This document shows positions 35,100-48,420 of a stretch of DNA of 64,000 nt, piece by piece. Source of the stretch: Kalaharituber pfeilii (Eukaryota > Ascomycota > Pezizomycetes > Pezizales > Pezizaceae); assembly GCA_015179045.1 (NCBI GenBank), contig WHUZ01000026.1, positions 62,001-126,000 on the forward strand, read 5' to 3'. Numbering within the stretch: the stretch's first letter is position 1; the number at the start of each line of letters is the position of its first letter. The notes under the pieces are model-generated. The model saw nothing but the letters and a program-made list of their open reading frames with translations, searched no databases and was not told the DNA's origin. The position numbers and the translations under genes are program-made.

Positions 35100-36699
35100 T
35101 TTGAGACCTCGAAAGTCCGAAATGGCGATCATTTTTCTTGGGATGGTGGTTGTCGGTATGCTGCTCAATCCCGATAGGCGGTGGTTTCTGAAGCTGAAGA
35201 GGGCAGTATCCACGTCAACGGGGTAATAATGAATTTTTTTTTTTTTTTTTTTTTCGTTTTGTTTTTCCTTTAGCAGAGCTGTGAAGACATCAAGGCGTTG
35301 AGGGATGGGAGCTTGAGGCAAGAGAGATTGGACGGACGGAATTACGGACCCGAACTTGCCAAGTAGTTGTTTTTGGTTGTTCATCACTTTGATTACTTTA
35401 TGGGTCTATGATATCACAGGGCGTGCATTGGCCATGAGGGTGCAGTCAGGAAAACAATCGTTTATCATATTTTGTCAATTTCAAACATTCTGTTGCTCCA
35501 GGCTATGGCAATCAAGCGCGAACTCATTCCGGGCATATAAGCTGTAAAGCAGCGACTTAGCCTACTATGTAGTTGGCACTGCATCCAAAGAGTGAGAGAC
35601 TGTGGGTGTTATCATATTCTGGAGACTGTGTGGTAGTTAAGTATTTCCCAAAACCATTACGTATTACATGTGCACCGGAATGCCAGTAGAGTACTCTACT
35701 TGTGCAGCCTTGTGCAGGTTGGACCGCTGTGATTGCAAGGTTCTTATGGACACGTTACATGAGGCTCCAAGTTGCGACGACAGTCTCGCCTCTACTGGTT
35801 CATCCGCCATGAACATCGGGCGTTGGCTTCGGTGAATGCTGCAGGAGGCCGATATCAGTAGAGGAAGGAGGTAAAGCTTTCTGCAACTACTTGTTTACAC
35901 TTCATGAACCTGACCGTGTATGATACCCAATTGAGCTATTTTAGAAGAGGTAGAGTATAAGGCTCAGGGCTATCGTGACAAGCATCATACAGGATATCAA
36001 TATTGGCCTGTTAACTTGTATACCTGTTCAGAAGCTCAAAAAAATCAAAAATAAATCCTGTATATATCATGGCCATAAGGCTCCGACCGCTGGTTATCTT
36101 TTTCCTCCCCATTTTACGGACGATAGTAGCTCGGAGAATTCTGGCCTACAAAGGGTGTGGGACAAGGGGTAGGACAGACATTGCTTACCAATTGCACACC
36201 TGTGCGGCAACGGGTAATCTCGACTTCAGGAAGGTGCAGGTGCTCCCTTCATTGGATGTCGGTTTCGCTCGTCGAGAGATCATGAGCTTGGAATTATATG
36301 ATCTCGTCTTGGCCCTAGCAATTAGCTGCTTGCAATGCAAGTGCAGTACTGCTGAGGTTCTTGACCGGCGGGCAGGGGGACTGATCTGATACGTCTGTGC
36401 TTGCATGTCGAAGCTGCGCTTTGAGCCGCAGCGGGCCTGCGGGTAGCATAACCTTGCTTGGAGGTGTTCAGAATTGTCAAGATGATGCCTGCCGCGACAA
36501 AGCACCTGCTCGAGAGCGGACCAAAGCTTATATAAGCAACTTCTAGAAGGCGGCTCACGCTCGCTCGCCTGCGAACCTTGCGCTCCCCAGAATTGGACAC
36601 ATACTCAGTTCTGCGTGTTCTGTGGTCCCAGAGAAGGCGTTTCTTATTCCCTGTCTGGCAGCCGCTCTTTCATCTTCTATTTCTTTCGTCTCACTCTCT
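35100..36699. other. Intergenic region between the J-domain and SERCA genes
   Basis: A 21-nt T tract lies at 35234-35254. The 14-bp perfect palindrome GTAGAGTACTCTAC is at 35686-35699. Two overlapping 106-codon frames on opposite strands at 36069-36505 are not recognisable and are probably shadows of each other. No gene is called. Confidence 0.5.
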
Positions 36700-37265
36700 C
36701 ACTTCTAGATCTCTTCTCCCATTCTTTTCCGAATCCCGCGACGTGATCTGATCCTGACCCCCCCCTCCCCTCCCCTTACGCACGTCCATCTCTTCCTACA
36801 GTAGCTCAAAAGCCCAAGTATTTCAAGGGGCGAGCTTCTGTGCTATCTTGCAAGGATTAGTCAATTGTATTCTACCTCTCGCAGTGCAAGTGTGTACCTT
36901 GTGTGTGTGGCGTGTTCACAAACCAATCCCTATTCTGACATTCGTGGGACGTCTTCCCGCATGTGAGGAAAAAGACACCTCTCCTTACTTTCTTGTTCAT
37001 ATTGAGCCAGGGCTCTATTTGTCTGTGGGTTTTGCATTGAAAATTTTTTTTTAATTCCTCCTTCCAATCTTCTGATTTTTACTTGGCTGCTTCTACGTCT
37101 GAAGCACTTCCATCCTTCTCTACTTCGAATATCGACAAGCTGTCAACTTAGCAAGGCAACAGCAACGGCAACGGCAACCGCAAAAAGCAAGCAAGAAGAG
37201 AAAGTACAATAACCCAACGAGCATTAGAACAACTCCACAGAACTGAGGTCCCTTCAGCTAGCATC
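36700..37265 (+). promoter_or_regulatory. Probable promoter and long 5' leader of the SERCA gene
   Basis: Pyrimidine-rich blocks (TCTCACTCTCTCACTTC, then CCCCCCCTCCCCTCCCC near 36760-36777) precede the ATG by about 500 bases. CT-rich tracts are common at strong fungal promoters and transcription starts. Close to the start codon is a CAACGG-type repeat (37158-37182) on the transcript strand. Short upstream ATGs are present. The assignment is inferred from position and composition only. Confidence 0.4.
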
Positions 37266-40724
<3,459 letters not shown>

Positions 40725-41201
40725 AGCACCACTGCATTGGCTGGGCATGCGGGGGGGAGGGGGGTTGGCGAGCGTGCATGGGATGTAGGTGATGATGAGG
40801 GAATGATGATGAGGTGGAGGTTGAGGTGGGGGCGGAAGGGAGCTGTGTTTTTATTGTGAATGGGAGGAGTAGTGGTGGTATTAATTCCTTTTGTTGAGTG
40901 TTTTCTCTTGTCTTTTTTTTGTTTGTTATGTTTTTCATATGCCACGGAAAATTGGGGAAGAAGTAGAGAGGTGGTGGTCGTGGTTTTTGCACACTGTTTT
41001 TGGGGGCGTGAAGGGGTGGTCAATGGAGCATCAAAAGATGGGCTTCGTAAGTAGATCTCTACTACTACTACGACTACATTCTACATTAGAGGACAGGGCC
41101 TGCAAAATTCTTACCGCTTGAAAGTTAGATATCTATCGCATTCCTTTCTACTTCCTTTATTTCTCGCTATAGATTGAGCTATAAATAGATGTCATAGAAC
41201 G

Positions 41202-41240
<39 letters not shown>

Positions 41241-41432
41241 AATAGGGTGTGGAATTGAGAGCTTGAAGAAAATCTATACTCATTGTTTTCAAAAATTTTC
41301 TATACCTGTATTGTATTGCGCCCAAGCTTATTTCCCGCTTACCCTGAGCTTTCAGAGCTTTCAGAATATTGAGCAAGTCACGTGCCAGAAGTTCTCCAAC
41401 ACCCTTCCCCACTGATTCTGGTCCCTCCTTTT
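40725..41432. other. Convergent intergenic region
   Basis: The 3' flanks of SERCA (+) and the mitoribosomal gene (-). It contains G-rich and GGTGG-type runs (40750-40850) and a 37-nt A tract at 41202-41238. No gene is supported; frames here are low-complexity. Confidence 0.55.
41202..41238 (+). repeat. Poly(A) tract, 37 nt
   Basis: An uninterrupted run of 37 A in the intergenic space 3' of two convergent genes. On the minus strand it is poly(T) downstream of the mitoribosomal gene stop. Confidence 0.9.
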
Positions 41433-42710
41433 TTACGAAAACATCTCCCTCGGCCCCGTGTATGCCTTACTCGGTACTCTTGCCGCCACCACATTCCAAT
41501 CTACAGCTATCCACCAATTCTCTAGATACTTTTTCTTGCCCTCCAACGTGACTCCGTAATCAGGCAAGTATGTGTGTGGCCAGCAGGATACATTCAGTAG
41601 CGGCGCTGGCCACACATAGTGGCCTCCCGGCCCCGTGCCCCCCGCGGCAGCGGCCGCGGCCGCCTGAGTCGAGTTTAAGATCTCGTCTCCGTACGATCCA
41701 GGCGGGTAGGCGGGGTACCCGTTCGGCATCGACATTGTATTGGTGTCAATGTCCTGGCGGCGGGCGTGGGCGGCGGGATAGGGCGTGCCGGAGTTGTAGG
41801 TGGTGAGGATGCGCAGGCGGTTGTTGCGCTCAAGGAGCAGCCAGACGTGGCCGGAGCCGAAGATGGCGAGGGCGGTGGCGAGGAACTCAGCTTTGATGGT
41901 ATCGAGGTTGCCGAAGGTCTGCAGGATGAGGGAGAGGAGGGCGTCTGGGATGACGGGAGGGGTGCCGGGAGGGGTTTTGTTCTGGCCCTATACATATCGA
42001 GGATGGGAGAAAAGGAGATTAGTTGGGATGGGTATGGGGAGGGACAGGGAGGGAGATTACGAGTGACTCAAAGAAGAAGTGGTTGTTGTGTGCTTGGGAG
42101 GCATAGTTGAAGGTTGCGGCAGCTTCGGGGCGGCGAGAGGTCATGATGGCGATGTCAAGGGCGGTATTGTTTTCGATTTGGGTGCCTGACCTCGCTCCGT
42201 CCAGGAGTGTGGGGGGCGGGGGATGTTACTTAGCCGTTGTACAGATGGAGAGGGGAGGAGAGGGGGAGAGGGAGCGAGAGTGGCCTATACGTACCGGCAA
42301 CCAACTCATTTAGCTTATCGACCAAAGAGCCCTGGTACTCTGTCCAGGCGAGTCTGAACCCATTCTTAGTGAACAGCGGCGGAATGCCTTGGTTTTGAAA
42401 TTCCTCCTGCCGGTGGAGCTCTGGGACGTTATGGAGGGAGCGAGCGGGTATTGTGGATGCAGCGATTGAGGGCGTCGATATCGAGGGACGGATGGTGGGG
42501 CGTTTCTGGGAGCGAGGTTAGTTGAATAGATTGGCGGACGAACGGCGGTGGGGACGAATGCGAGGTTGTGGTGGGAGGTGAATGCGGTGGTGGGGGTGTG
42601 GGAGTGTGGGGTGTAGGGGGGTTGGAAGGACAGCCACCCACAGCGTGTGCAAACGCACGCAGCGCGCTTATGCCCTGCTGCCGCAGAGCTGACGAAGCGG
42701 GGCCCAGCAT
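41433..42710 (-). CDS. Mitochondrial small-subunit ribosomal protein, Fe/Mn-SOD fold (mS42/mS43 type), 4 exons
   Basis: Predicted 319 residues. Exons: 42710-42642, 42505-42295, 42185-42061 and 41987-41433. The N-terminus MLGPASSALRQQGISALRAF is Arg/Ala/Ser-rich without acids, a good mitochondrial presequence, and is followed by SLHNVPEL. The body has LAWTEYQGSLVDKLNELVAG, FNYASQAHNNHFFFESL and the SOD C-terminal-like FGNLDTIKAEFLATALAIFG and PLLNVSCWPHTYLPDYGV. Such SOD-like proteins without full metal ligands are mitoribosome components (yeast Mrp1/Rsm26). A seven-Ala run near residue 245 and a Pro/Gly-rich insertion interrupt the domain. An enzymatic superoxide dismutase is less likely because of the altered metal-site regions. 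Confidence 0.8.
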
Positions 42711-43334
42711 CGGCCTCGTGCCCTGTCGTTACCAACGGCCGCCGTCCGTTGAGCCGTGCGTACCTGACTGTATGTATGCCTGGGCCTTTGCCTTTCCCAG
42801 ATGCAATTCGTGGCTACAGGCTCGAACTGCGCGCGGTCGGTGGACACTTTATGGTGTACGTATGCTCGGGCGTGATAGTCAATGGGCGCTGGGGAGGCGG
42901 GGGCAGTCGATGTCCAGCAAGTTCGCCCGGGCCGGAAATGTGCGGGAGTGCCAGTGAGCGCCGTGCTAGATTTATGCAGTATGTGCGTCGCATCAGACTC
43001 TTTTTTTTTTTTTTTGGCACTCCGTGAATTACAAGGTTAAAAAACCAAATCTAATCTGATCCGGACCTGGTCGCGGCCCAGCTTACAGGACGCTCAGGGT
43101 AACCCCAGCCTCCCTCCGCCAAAAAAAAGCGCAGCTTCAATGGAATTAGGCGTCAAAATCAAAAAAAATATATTCTCGAATTTTAAAAATTTCCACGAGA
43201 TGATTGGTCACTATAACTTGAATAGAACAGCCCAGCCTGGAAGCTAGGTAGAAGCTATTCGAATTCAAACTCATGATATCTCACACCTTCTAGATTACAG
43301 TTCAACAAGCACCCCTTTCCCGCCTCGCTCACTC
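42711..43334. other. Intergenic region between the mitoribosomal and ERCC8 genes
   Basis: The upstream flank of the mitoribosomal gene, GC-rich to about 42960, then a 15-nt T run near 43000 and AT-rich DNA. Open frames on both strands up to 129 codons overlap each other and resemble nothing known. Confidence 0.5.
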
Positions 43335-44886
43335 TCACGTAAATGTGATCGGGGCCTCCATCAACGACCTATAGACCTCATCCAGCACATTTCTCCCTTG
43401 CTTTTTCCTCTTTCTTTCCTCCAGCTCCCTCTCCAGCTCCTCCTCCTCTTCGTCGCTCATTAGCTGCGGCGACCACGCAATGATCGTGCCGTCGTCCATG
43501 CCAGCGTAGAGTCCGATTTGGCGTGGCCGTGCTGCAAAGGCGTTTATGACGCGCTTGCGAAGGTCGGGCTCGAGGCGCTGGACGAGGGCGCCCGTGAATA
43601 GGTCGAAGGAAAGGATCTCTGTGCGAGAAATGGCAAAGACGAGGTCCGGGGAGCTAAGGCTCTGCGGGGTGACAATGGGGTTCTGGGTACGGGAGCGGGC
43701 GTTGCGGAGGAGGAAGCCAAAGTTCACCTATGAAGGAGGGCAGTCAGGCCAATGATAGCCATGCACCACTTGAGCTCAACTAAACTCACTAGCGTGTTCC
43801 TCCCACTGTCCATGTCCCACACCCTCATATTCTGCTCCCCCCACTGCCCATACTCACTAAATACCTCCCATCATCCGTCCACGCCAGTCCATTCACCGCC
43901 CCTCTATGCGCTATGTTGCTCCCCGCGGTCCTCCTGGCCCACTCGTCCGCATTCAGGCCAGTCGCTCCACCTTGCCCCGCCAGCACCCCTGTCCCCGCAT
44001 GCCTATTCGCATAATCCAGTGACGCAAGGCACGCCACCGCCCTGCGCACATCCCACAGTCTAACCGTCCCATCCGTCCCTCCTGACGTGAGGATATACTC
44101 GTCCCTCGGCGACCAGCTCACGGAGAGAACTTGCCCCGAATGACCCAGCAACGACTGCGTGTCTGCACCGGACTTCAGGTCGCACAAGCGGATTGTGGAC
44201 GACGCCGCACCGACGGCGACGAGACAGTGCGACGCAACGGGTGAGATAGCCTGTGTGCTGATGCGGGTGTCGAAGGTGAAGGCAGAGGCTTCGTCAAGGG
44301 TGTTGGTGTCCCATACCCGTAGGGTGCGATCGTAGCTCGTGGAGGTGAAGAGGCCGAGGTCGAAGGGGTAGAAGTGGAGAGACGTAACGCCGAACCTGTG
44401 GCCTTGCCTATTGCACTCAGCTCGCGAGCCCCCGCAGAGCAAAAGCTCGCTATGGTAGCCCTTGCAGAACGAATAATACCCACCTCCTAGGAACCTCATC
44501 TATCGCCCTCAATACCTCCACTGGCTCACCATTCTTCCCAACCTTCTCCACTGCCCTCTCGCATTCCAAATCGAACAGCTGTATCGCCCCATCTGCCCCA
44601 CCCGACAACATACTTCAACGTCCCCCGCGGCATTCCTGCAGTGTCAGCATGTCAAAACTCTCATGTGCGCAAAGATACGACGCTGCTTCATTCGTGTATC
44701 ATCCAGGCGCTTACTATCTCTGCTCTATCCCGTCTATTGCGAGTGCGTTGACCCCGCCGTCCTGCAGCGGCGGGCGTGGAAGGTGGTGTCCGGCGCAAGG
44801 GAGGTGCACAGGCGGTAGCGGTAGTCGGTGGCGACGTTGCGGGATTGGGGGAGCCCGAGCTCGCGGGAGAGGAGATAAGCGGACAT
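43335..44886 (-). CDS. ERCC8/CSA-like WD40 repair protein with two apparent single-base deletions
   Basis: Parts: 44886-44715, 44612-44484, 44407-43790 and 43727-43335; the intended product is about 437 residues. WD40 repeats are clear: YMLSGGADGAIQLFDLE, FTSTSYDRTLRVWDT, ILTSGGTDGTVRLWDVRRAV and NMRVWDMDSG. HFYPFDLGLFTSTSYDRTLR is diagnostic of CSA (ERCC-8, yeast Rad28), the substrate receptor of a CUL4/DDB1 ubiquitin ligase in transcription-coupled repair in the nucleus. Two frame breaks, each equal to one missing base, interrupt it. The first is between TTFHA and PPLQDGGVNALAID (about 44765-44785). The second is at a run of six C on the plus strand (43837-43842), before QNMRVWD. Either these are sequencing errors or the gene is recently inactivated. 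The Glu/Lys-rich C-terminus is intact. An intron with a poor GTCGCC donor could alternatively bridge the first break. Confidence 0.8.
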
Positions 44887-45257
44887 GCGCCTTTCTTTTT
44901 TCTTCCGTATTTCTTAATAATATATATATATATATATATATTTGTTCTTTCCAGCTGTTTATCTAGTGATTTAATTTTCTCGTGCGAATTTATCTGGTGA
45001 ACGTACAGAGGCATGTGCCATGTGTGGCACCAACGGTTTCGAGGGCCGAGTGAGCGACGCTGTTCCTGAGTTAACAACTTACCGGGAGCGGTAGTCGAGC
45101 GCGCATTGCGGACTGAGCACGTGACTGCGTAAGTGCAGCGCCAAGAGTGCGCTGCGGCTCCAAGTTTCAACGCTCAACACTTCGCCCCCTCCCGCCCGCA
45201 CTGGCACTGCCCCACCCCCACCCCACCCCCACCCCCACCCCACCCCCACCCTCAACA
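44887..45257. promoter_or_regulatory. 371-bp bidirectional promoter region
   Basis: Lies between the divergent start codons of the ERCC8-like gene (ATG 44884-44886, minus) and the Rrn10-like gene (ATG 45258, plus). It holds a TA dinucleotide run at 44919-44941, close to the ERCC8 start, and a CCCCAC repeat at 45210-45251, next to the other start. Shared regulation is plausible but not shown. Confidence 0.6.
45210..45251 (+). repeat. CCCCAC simple repeat just upstream of a start codon
   Basis: Units of CCCCAC and CCCCCAC run uninterrupted for about 42 bases and end six bases before ATG 45258. In the transcript this would form a C-rich leader; on the other strand GGGGTG runs could form G-quadruplex-like structures. 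Function is unknown. Confidence 0.88.
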
Positions 45258-46033
45258 ATGCCTCGCCGCCGCTCCCGCGCCGTCACTCTCTACGACGCCG
45301 TTGCCGGCCGCGCCAGCGCTCAAGGCCTCATCACCGACCGCGACCGCCACAAGCGCCAGTCCCGTGCCCCCATTGGCCCGGACGAGGTCCTGGGGCGCAA
45401 GGCGAACGCCTTCAAGCGCGGCATCCCTTACGAGGAAAAACCGGGCCTGCCAGACTCGGACTTGCTGAAAGCGGTGCATCAGTATGCTATGGACTTTTAT
45501 CACAGGAATGGCATGGACGGGGTCGCGGCGTGGGCGATGGAGGAGACGGCGCTGTTGGCGATAGGTGCGACAAAACAATTTTCTGCGTTTCCGAGTGGGC
45601 TGCTTGAAATTTTATATTATATCCTTTTCTGTGTTCTAATGCTTGTACAACAGGGATGCTGCTCGAAGAATCAGTCAAGTCGGCGTTGGGCCCGAACGGG
45701 GATTTAGCATTTGTCGACGAATCAGAGCTTGAGGAGATAATGTGCGCAGACTTTCACGACAATGACGACGATGAAGGCGAAGACGATGATGACAAAGGTC
45801 AGAAAAACAAAGGTCAGAAAAATCCCAATGGAATCAATGCTCCCGCCGTGCATAAGGATGGTGACGACGATGGCGCACAAGTCACTCAGACATCGTCACA
45901 GGCTGCTAGTTTACCTGAGCCCGTTTCCAATTCCCCTTCCCCTTCCTCTCCGGCAAAAGGCGCAGACCCACAAGGCTCCTCCAAATTGAAGAAGCGGAAA
46001 CCCACCAAAGACGCTCATCAGACACCACTATGA
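45258..46033 (+). CDS. Conserved fungal protein, possibly Rrn10-type UAF subunit (RNA polymerase I), 2 exons
   Basis: Predicted 228 residues. Exons: 45258-45564 and 45654-46033. The N-terminal half is conserved-looking: VTLYDAVAGRASAQGLITDR, then PIGPDEVLGRKA, LPDSDLLKAVHQYAMDFYHR and ETALLAIGMLLEESVKSALG. I associate the YDAVAGR, PPEEVL and LPDSDLLKAIH pattern with the UAF_Rrn10 family, which helps recruit RNA polymerase I to rDNA in the nucleolus. This is from memory and only moderately certain. The C-terminal half is low-complexity: an Asp/Glu-rich run, a direct repeat KGQKNKGQKN, then Ser/Pro-rich and Lys-rich ends (KLKKRKPTK), which could be a nuclear localisation signal. It is divergent from the ERCC8-like gene and convergent with Spp2. 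Confidence 0.78.
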
Positions 46034-46260
46034 CATTAATTTTCGTTTGTTTCATTCTTGCCATTACTCTAATTCCGATTCCTTGCGCAACAACATAACT
46101 GTATCATATGTAACTATTCCATACTATGCATATTCTCCTGTATAATAAAAACCCCAATGAATTCCTATCACGACCCACAAAGCCCCAAATCATGACGATG
46201 CAAAGATTACAAAACACAGGCACCGAAGTTAAAATGAACCCCAAGAACGCCATTGCCCTA

Positions 46261-47712
46261 TCATCTCCCATTATATCCAAGGTCACGACTGCGTCTTCGC
46301 CAGTCGTCATCCCGACGCCGGCTGCGGTCCCCATCACGGTCCCGGTCTCTATTAGATCCCCTGTCTCTGTCATAGTCTCGGTCCCTGTCGCGTTCGCGGT
46401 CCCTGTCCCGCCGACTGTCCCGGTCCCGATCCCGGCGGTCTCGGTCGTACTCGCGGCCGTAGTCCCGCTCCCGGTGTCTATCGTGATCTCGATGCCGATC
46501 ACGACTGCGCTCTCGCCTTCTGTCTTTACTATCATTCCATCTCCTCCGCTTATCCGACTGATCGGTATCGCATTTATCCCAATCATTGTCACCGTCTCTA
46601 CGGCTCCTCTCACGAACTTCTAATTCTCTTCCAGTCCCATTTCGTCCATCGCCATCCCCCTTCCTTCCCTTCGTATCCTCCGGTATCTTATCCACAATCT
46701 CCCCCGTGACCTTATTTTTCAAGACCACAGGCGTGTACGTCTTATCAACCCATCCTTTCCGCTTCTTATCTCCCCTGCCCCAACTTCCCAGCTCCTCTGC
46801 CACGCTCTGTGACTTGGCCCCCAGCCCCAAAAATGCCGGCCTTTTCTCCACGGACTTCAACTTCGGCGCCTTGCCCCCCCTCTTCCCCAGCTCCATGCCC
46901 TCCTTCCACCCCATCCCTCTAAGCAATGCTGCCCCAAACTCCTCCACCGGAACATTCTCATAGTCCTCCAGCGTCGGTATATCAGGCCGCGTGGCAATAT
47001 CCGCCTTGTATGCATCCTCCTCGCTCAACGCGATCCGTGCTCTTGCCTCCCTCCAGTCGGCATTATCCGCCGCCGCTAGCACAAGGTTACTTTTCCTCTT
47101 GACATCGTCGCCGGCCAATAGCGCCTCGAGTGCCAACTCATCCTCTGTCTTCTGCTTCTCTGGCCCTGGTGCTAGCGTCTCGTCCTTCATCGGCACGTCA
47201 CCATCTCTCTCAACCACCACCATCTCCTCCTCTTTCCTCTCCACAATCCGCAACCCATACTTCATCGCCTGATCCTTCCCCGTGTTCCCTCCCACCGTTT
47301 CAGTATGGCTCTCGTCACCCTCTTGCCCCTCGCCACCATTCGCCCCATTCTTCCCCGCCAAAGCCTCTGGCGGCAAGTAGATCGTAGTCTTCCTCCGCAT
47401 ACTCTCCTGCCTCCAATCCTTATTCTTCAGCGCCGGGATCACCAGTGGCTTCTTGCCGCCCGCGCCGCCCTCAGCCGAAATGGCACCCTTTTTGGCATCG
47501 AATGCCATCACCAACTCGACTTTCCCGTTGCCGTCGCCTTCATCATCAGACTCGCCTTCTTCCAGCCGGGGCTTTCCCGTGCCACCGAATGGGGGGAGGG
47601 GTTTTCGCGTTGGTGGGGGTTGCGCCTTGCCCTTGCTGCTCGCGCTGCCAAAGGACATGGAAAAGGCGCCTGGCTTCATCACGGATTGCGGCGCTGGCGC
47701 GGGCGAGGACAT
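46261..47712 (-). CDS. Pre-mRNA-splicing factor Spp2 (GPKOW-like G-patch protein)
   Basis: Single-exon gene of 483 residues from ATG 47710-47712 (MSSPAPAPQSVMKPGAFSMS). The frame is open further up to 48033, but that part is low-complexity Thr-rich and non-homologous, so I take the downstream ATG. Visible features: an N-terminal FGSASSKGK region, a central acidic segment, and a G-patch at about residues 250-295 (VEEFGAALLRGMGWKEGMEL, then KRPAFLGLGAK). The C-terminus is long and built of RD/RE dipeptides. Spp2 binds and activates the DEAH helicase Prp2 at the spliceosome's catalytic activation step in the nucleus. The RD tail is much longer than in yeast Spp2 and resembles splicing-factor RS/RD domains. 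Confidence 0.9.
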   Translation of the reverse strand: MSSPAPAPQSVMKPGAFSMSFGSASSKGKAQPPPTRKPLPPFGGTGKPRLEEGESDDEGDGNGKVELVMAFDAKKGAISAEGGAGGKKPLVIPALKNKDWRQESMRRKTTIYLPPEALAGKNGANGGEGQEGDESHTETVGGNTGKDQAMKYGLRIVERKEEEMVVVERDGDVPMKDETLAPGPEKQKTEDELALEALLAGDDVKRKSNLVLAAADNADWREARARIALSEEDAYKADIATRPDIPTLEDYENVPVEEFGAALLRGMGWKEGMELGKRGGKAPKLKSVEKRPAFLGLGAKSQSVAEELGSWGRGDKKRKGWVDKTYTPVVLKNKVTGEIVDKIPEDTKGRKGDGDGRNGTGRELEVRERSRRDGDNDWDKCDTDQSDKRRRWNDSKDRRRERSRDRHRDHDRHRERDYGREYDRDRRDRDRDSRRDRDRERDRDRDYDRDRGSNRDRDRDGDRSRRRDDDWRRRSRDLGYNGR

Positions 47713-48420
47713 GATGGACAATGTCGTGGTGGTGATGGTGGTCGTCGCGGTGGTCGTGATGGCAGTGGTGGATGAAGTGATTGGAGGTACAAGCATCTCA
47801 GCCGCCGCCCAGAAATGCACCTGCGTATGCAACTGCGCGCCGGAGTAAGATGTGACATCCTTGGCGCATTGCACGTGAATGGCTTGAACCATGCCAAGAT
47901 ACTCTAGCCACCAGCAATCAGACGATGTTTGTATCATACTCACTAGAGCAGTGGGCTTGGCATTAGGCCTGCGAAAAACTGCCAAGAGTGCTACATTAAT
48001 GTTGTTGATACGATGATGGATGGCATGCAGCAACCAGGCTAACTTATGCGGCGCATAATCACTCTATGAAAACAAAAGAACAGAATTATATACTCGAACT
48101 GAGCTGCGGTAGAAAAAAAAGGATCAACGAAAGATTGGCCACCTGCACGCACTGGCTCGTCCTAGATAAAGGAACATATGCTGATATGAATCGCCCCTTC
48201 TCTCGCTCCTCAATTCCCAGCCTGGCCACCGCCGAAGCTGGTAGAAACTTATGACATCGTCAGAACACATAAGGGAAATACGAGTCGCCCAAGACTCCAA
48301 AACCATGCCGTGCTGGTTCGGGGTGGATGCTCCGGATCGGTGCCAAGAGCCATGCACCTCCGCCGCTGATTGGCTACAGTTTCCATCTGCTACAAGCGGC
48401 ACCTTCCCAGAACCGATCGC
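47713..48420. other. Intergenic region between the Spp2 and SAM/HMG genes
   Basis: Contains the Spp2 upstream region. The first 320 bases keep the Spp2 frame open, with Thr-rich low-complexity codons, and could be a long leader. Nothing else is recognised. Confidence 0.5.

Noticed and set aside
42310..42735. 141-codon minus frame over the first exons of the mitoribosomal gene
   Set aside because: It is out of frame with the conserved SOD-like exons. The spliced path from ATG 42710 gives both the presequence and the domain.
46126..46623. 165-codon plus-strand frame rich in Val, Pro, Ile and Ser
   Set aside because: It is the antisense of the RD/RE-repeat tail of Spp2.
47713..48033. N-terminal extension of Spp2 by 107 codons
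   Set aside because: The extension is Thr-rich and unlike the family, whose members start close to the FGSASSK segment.
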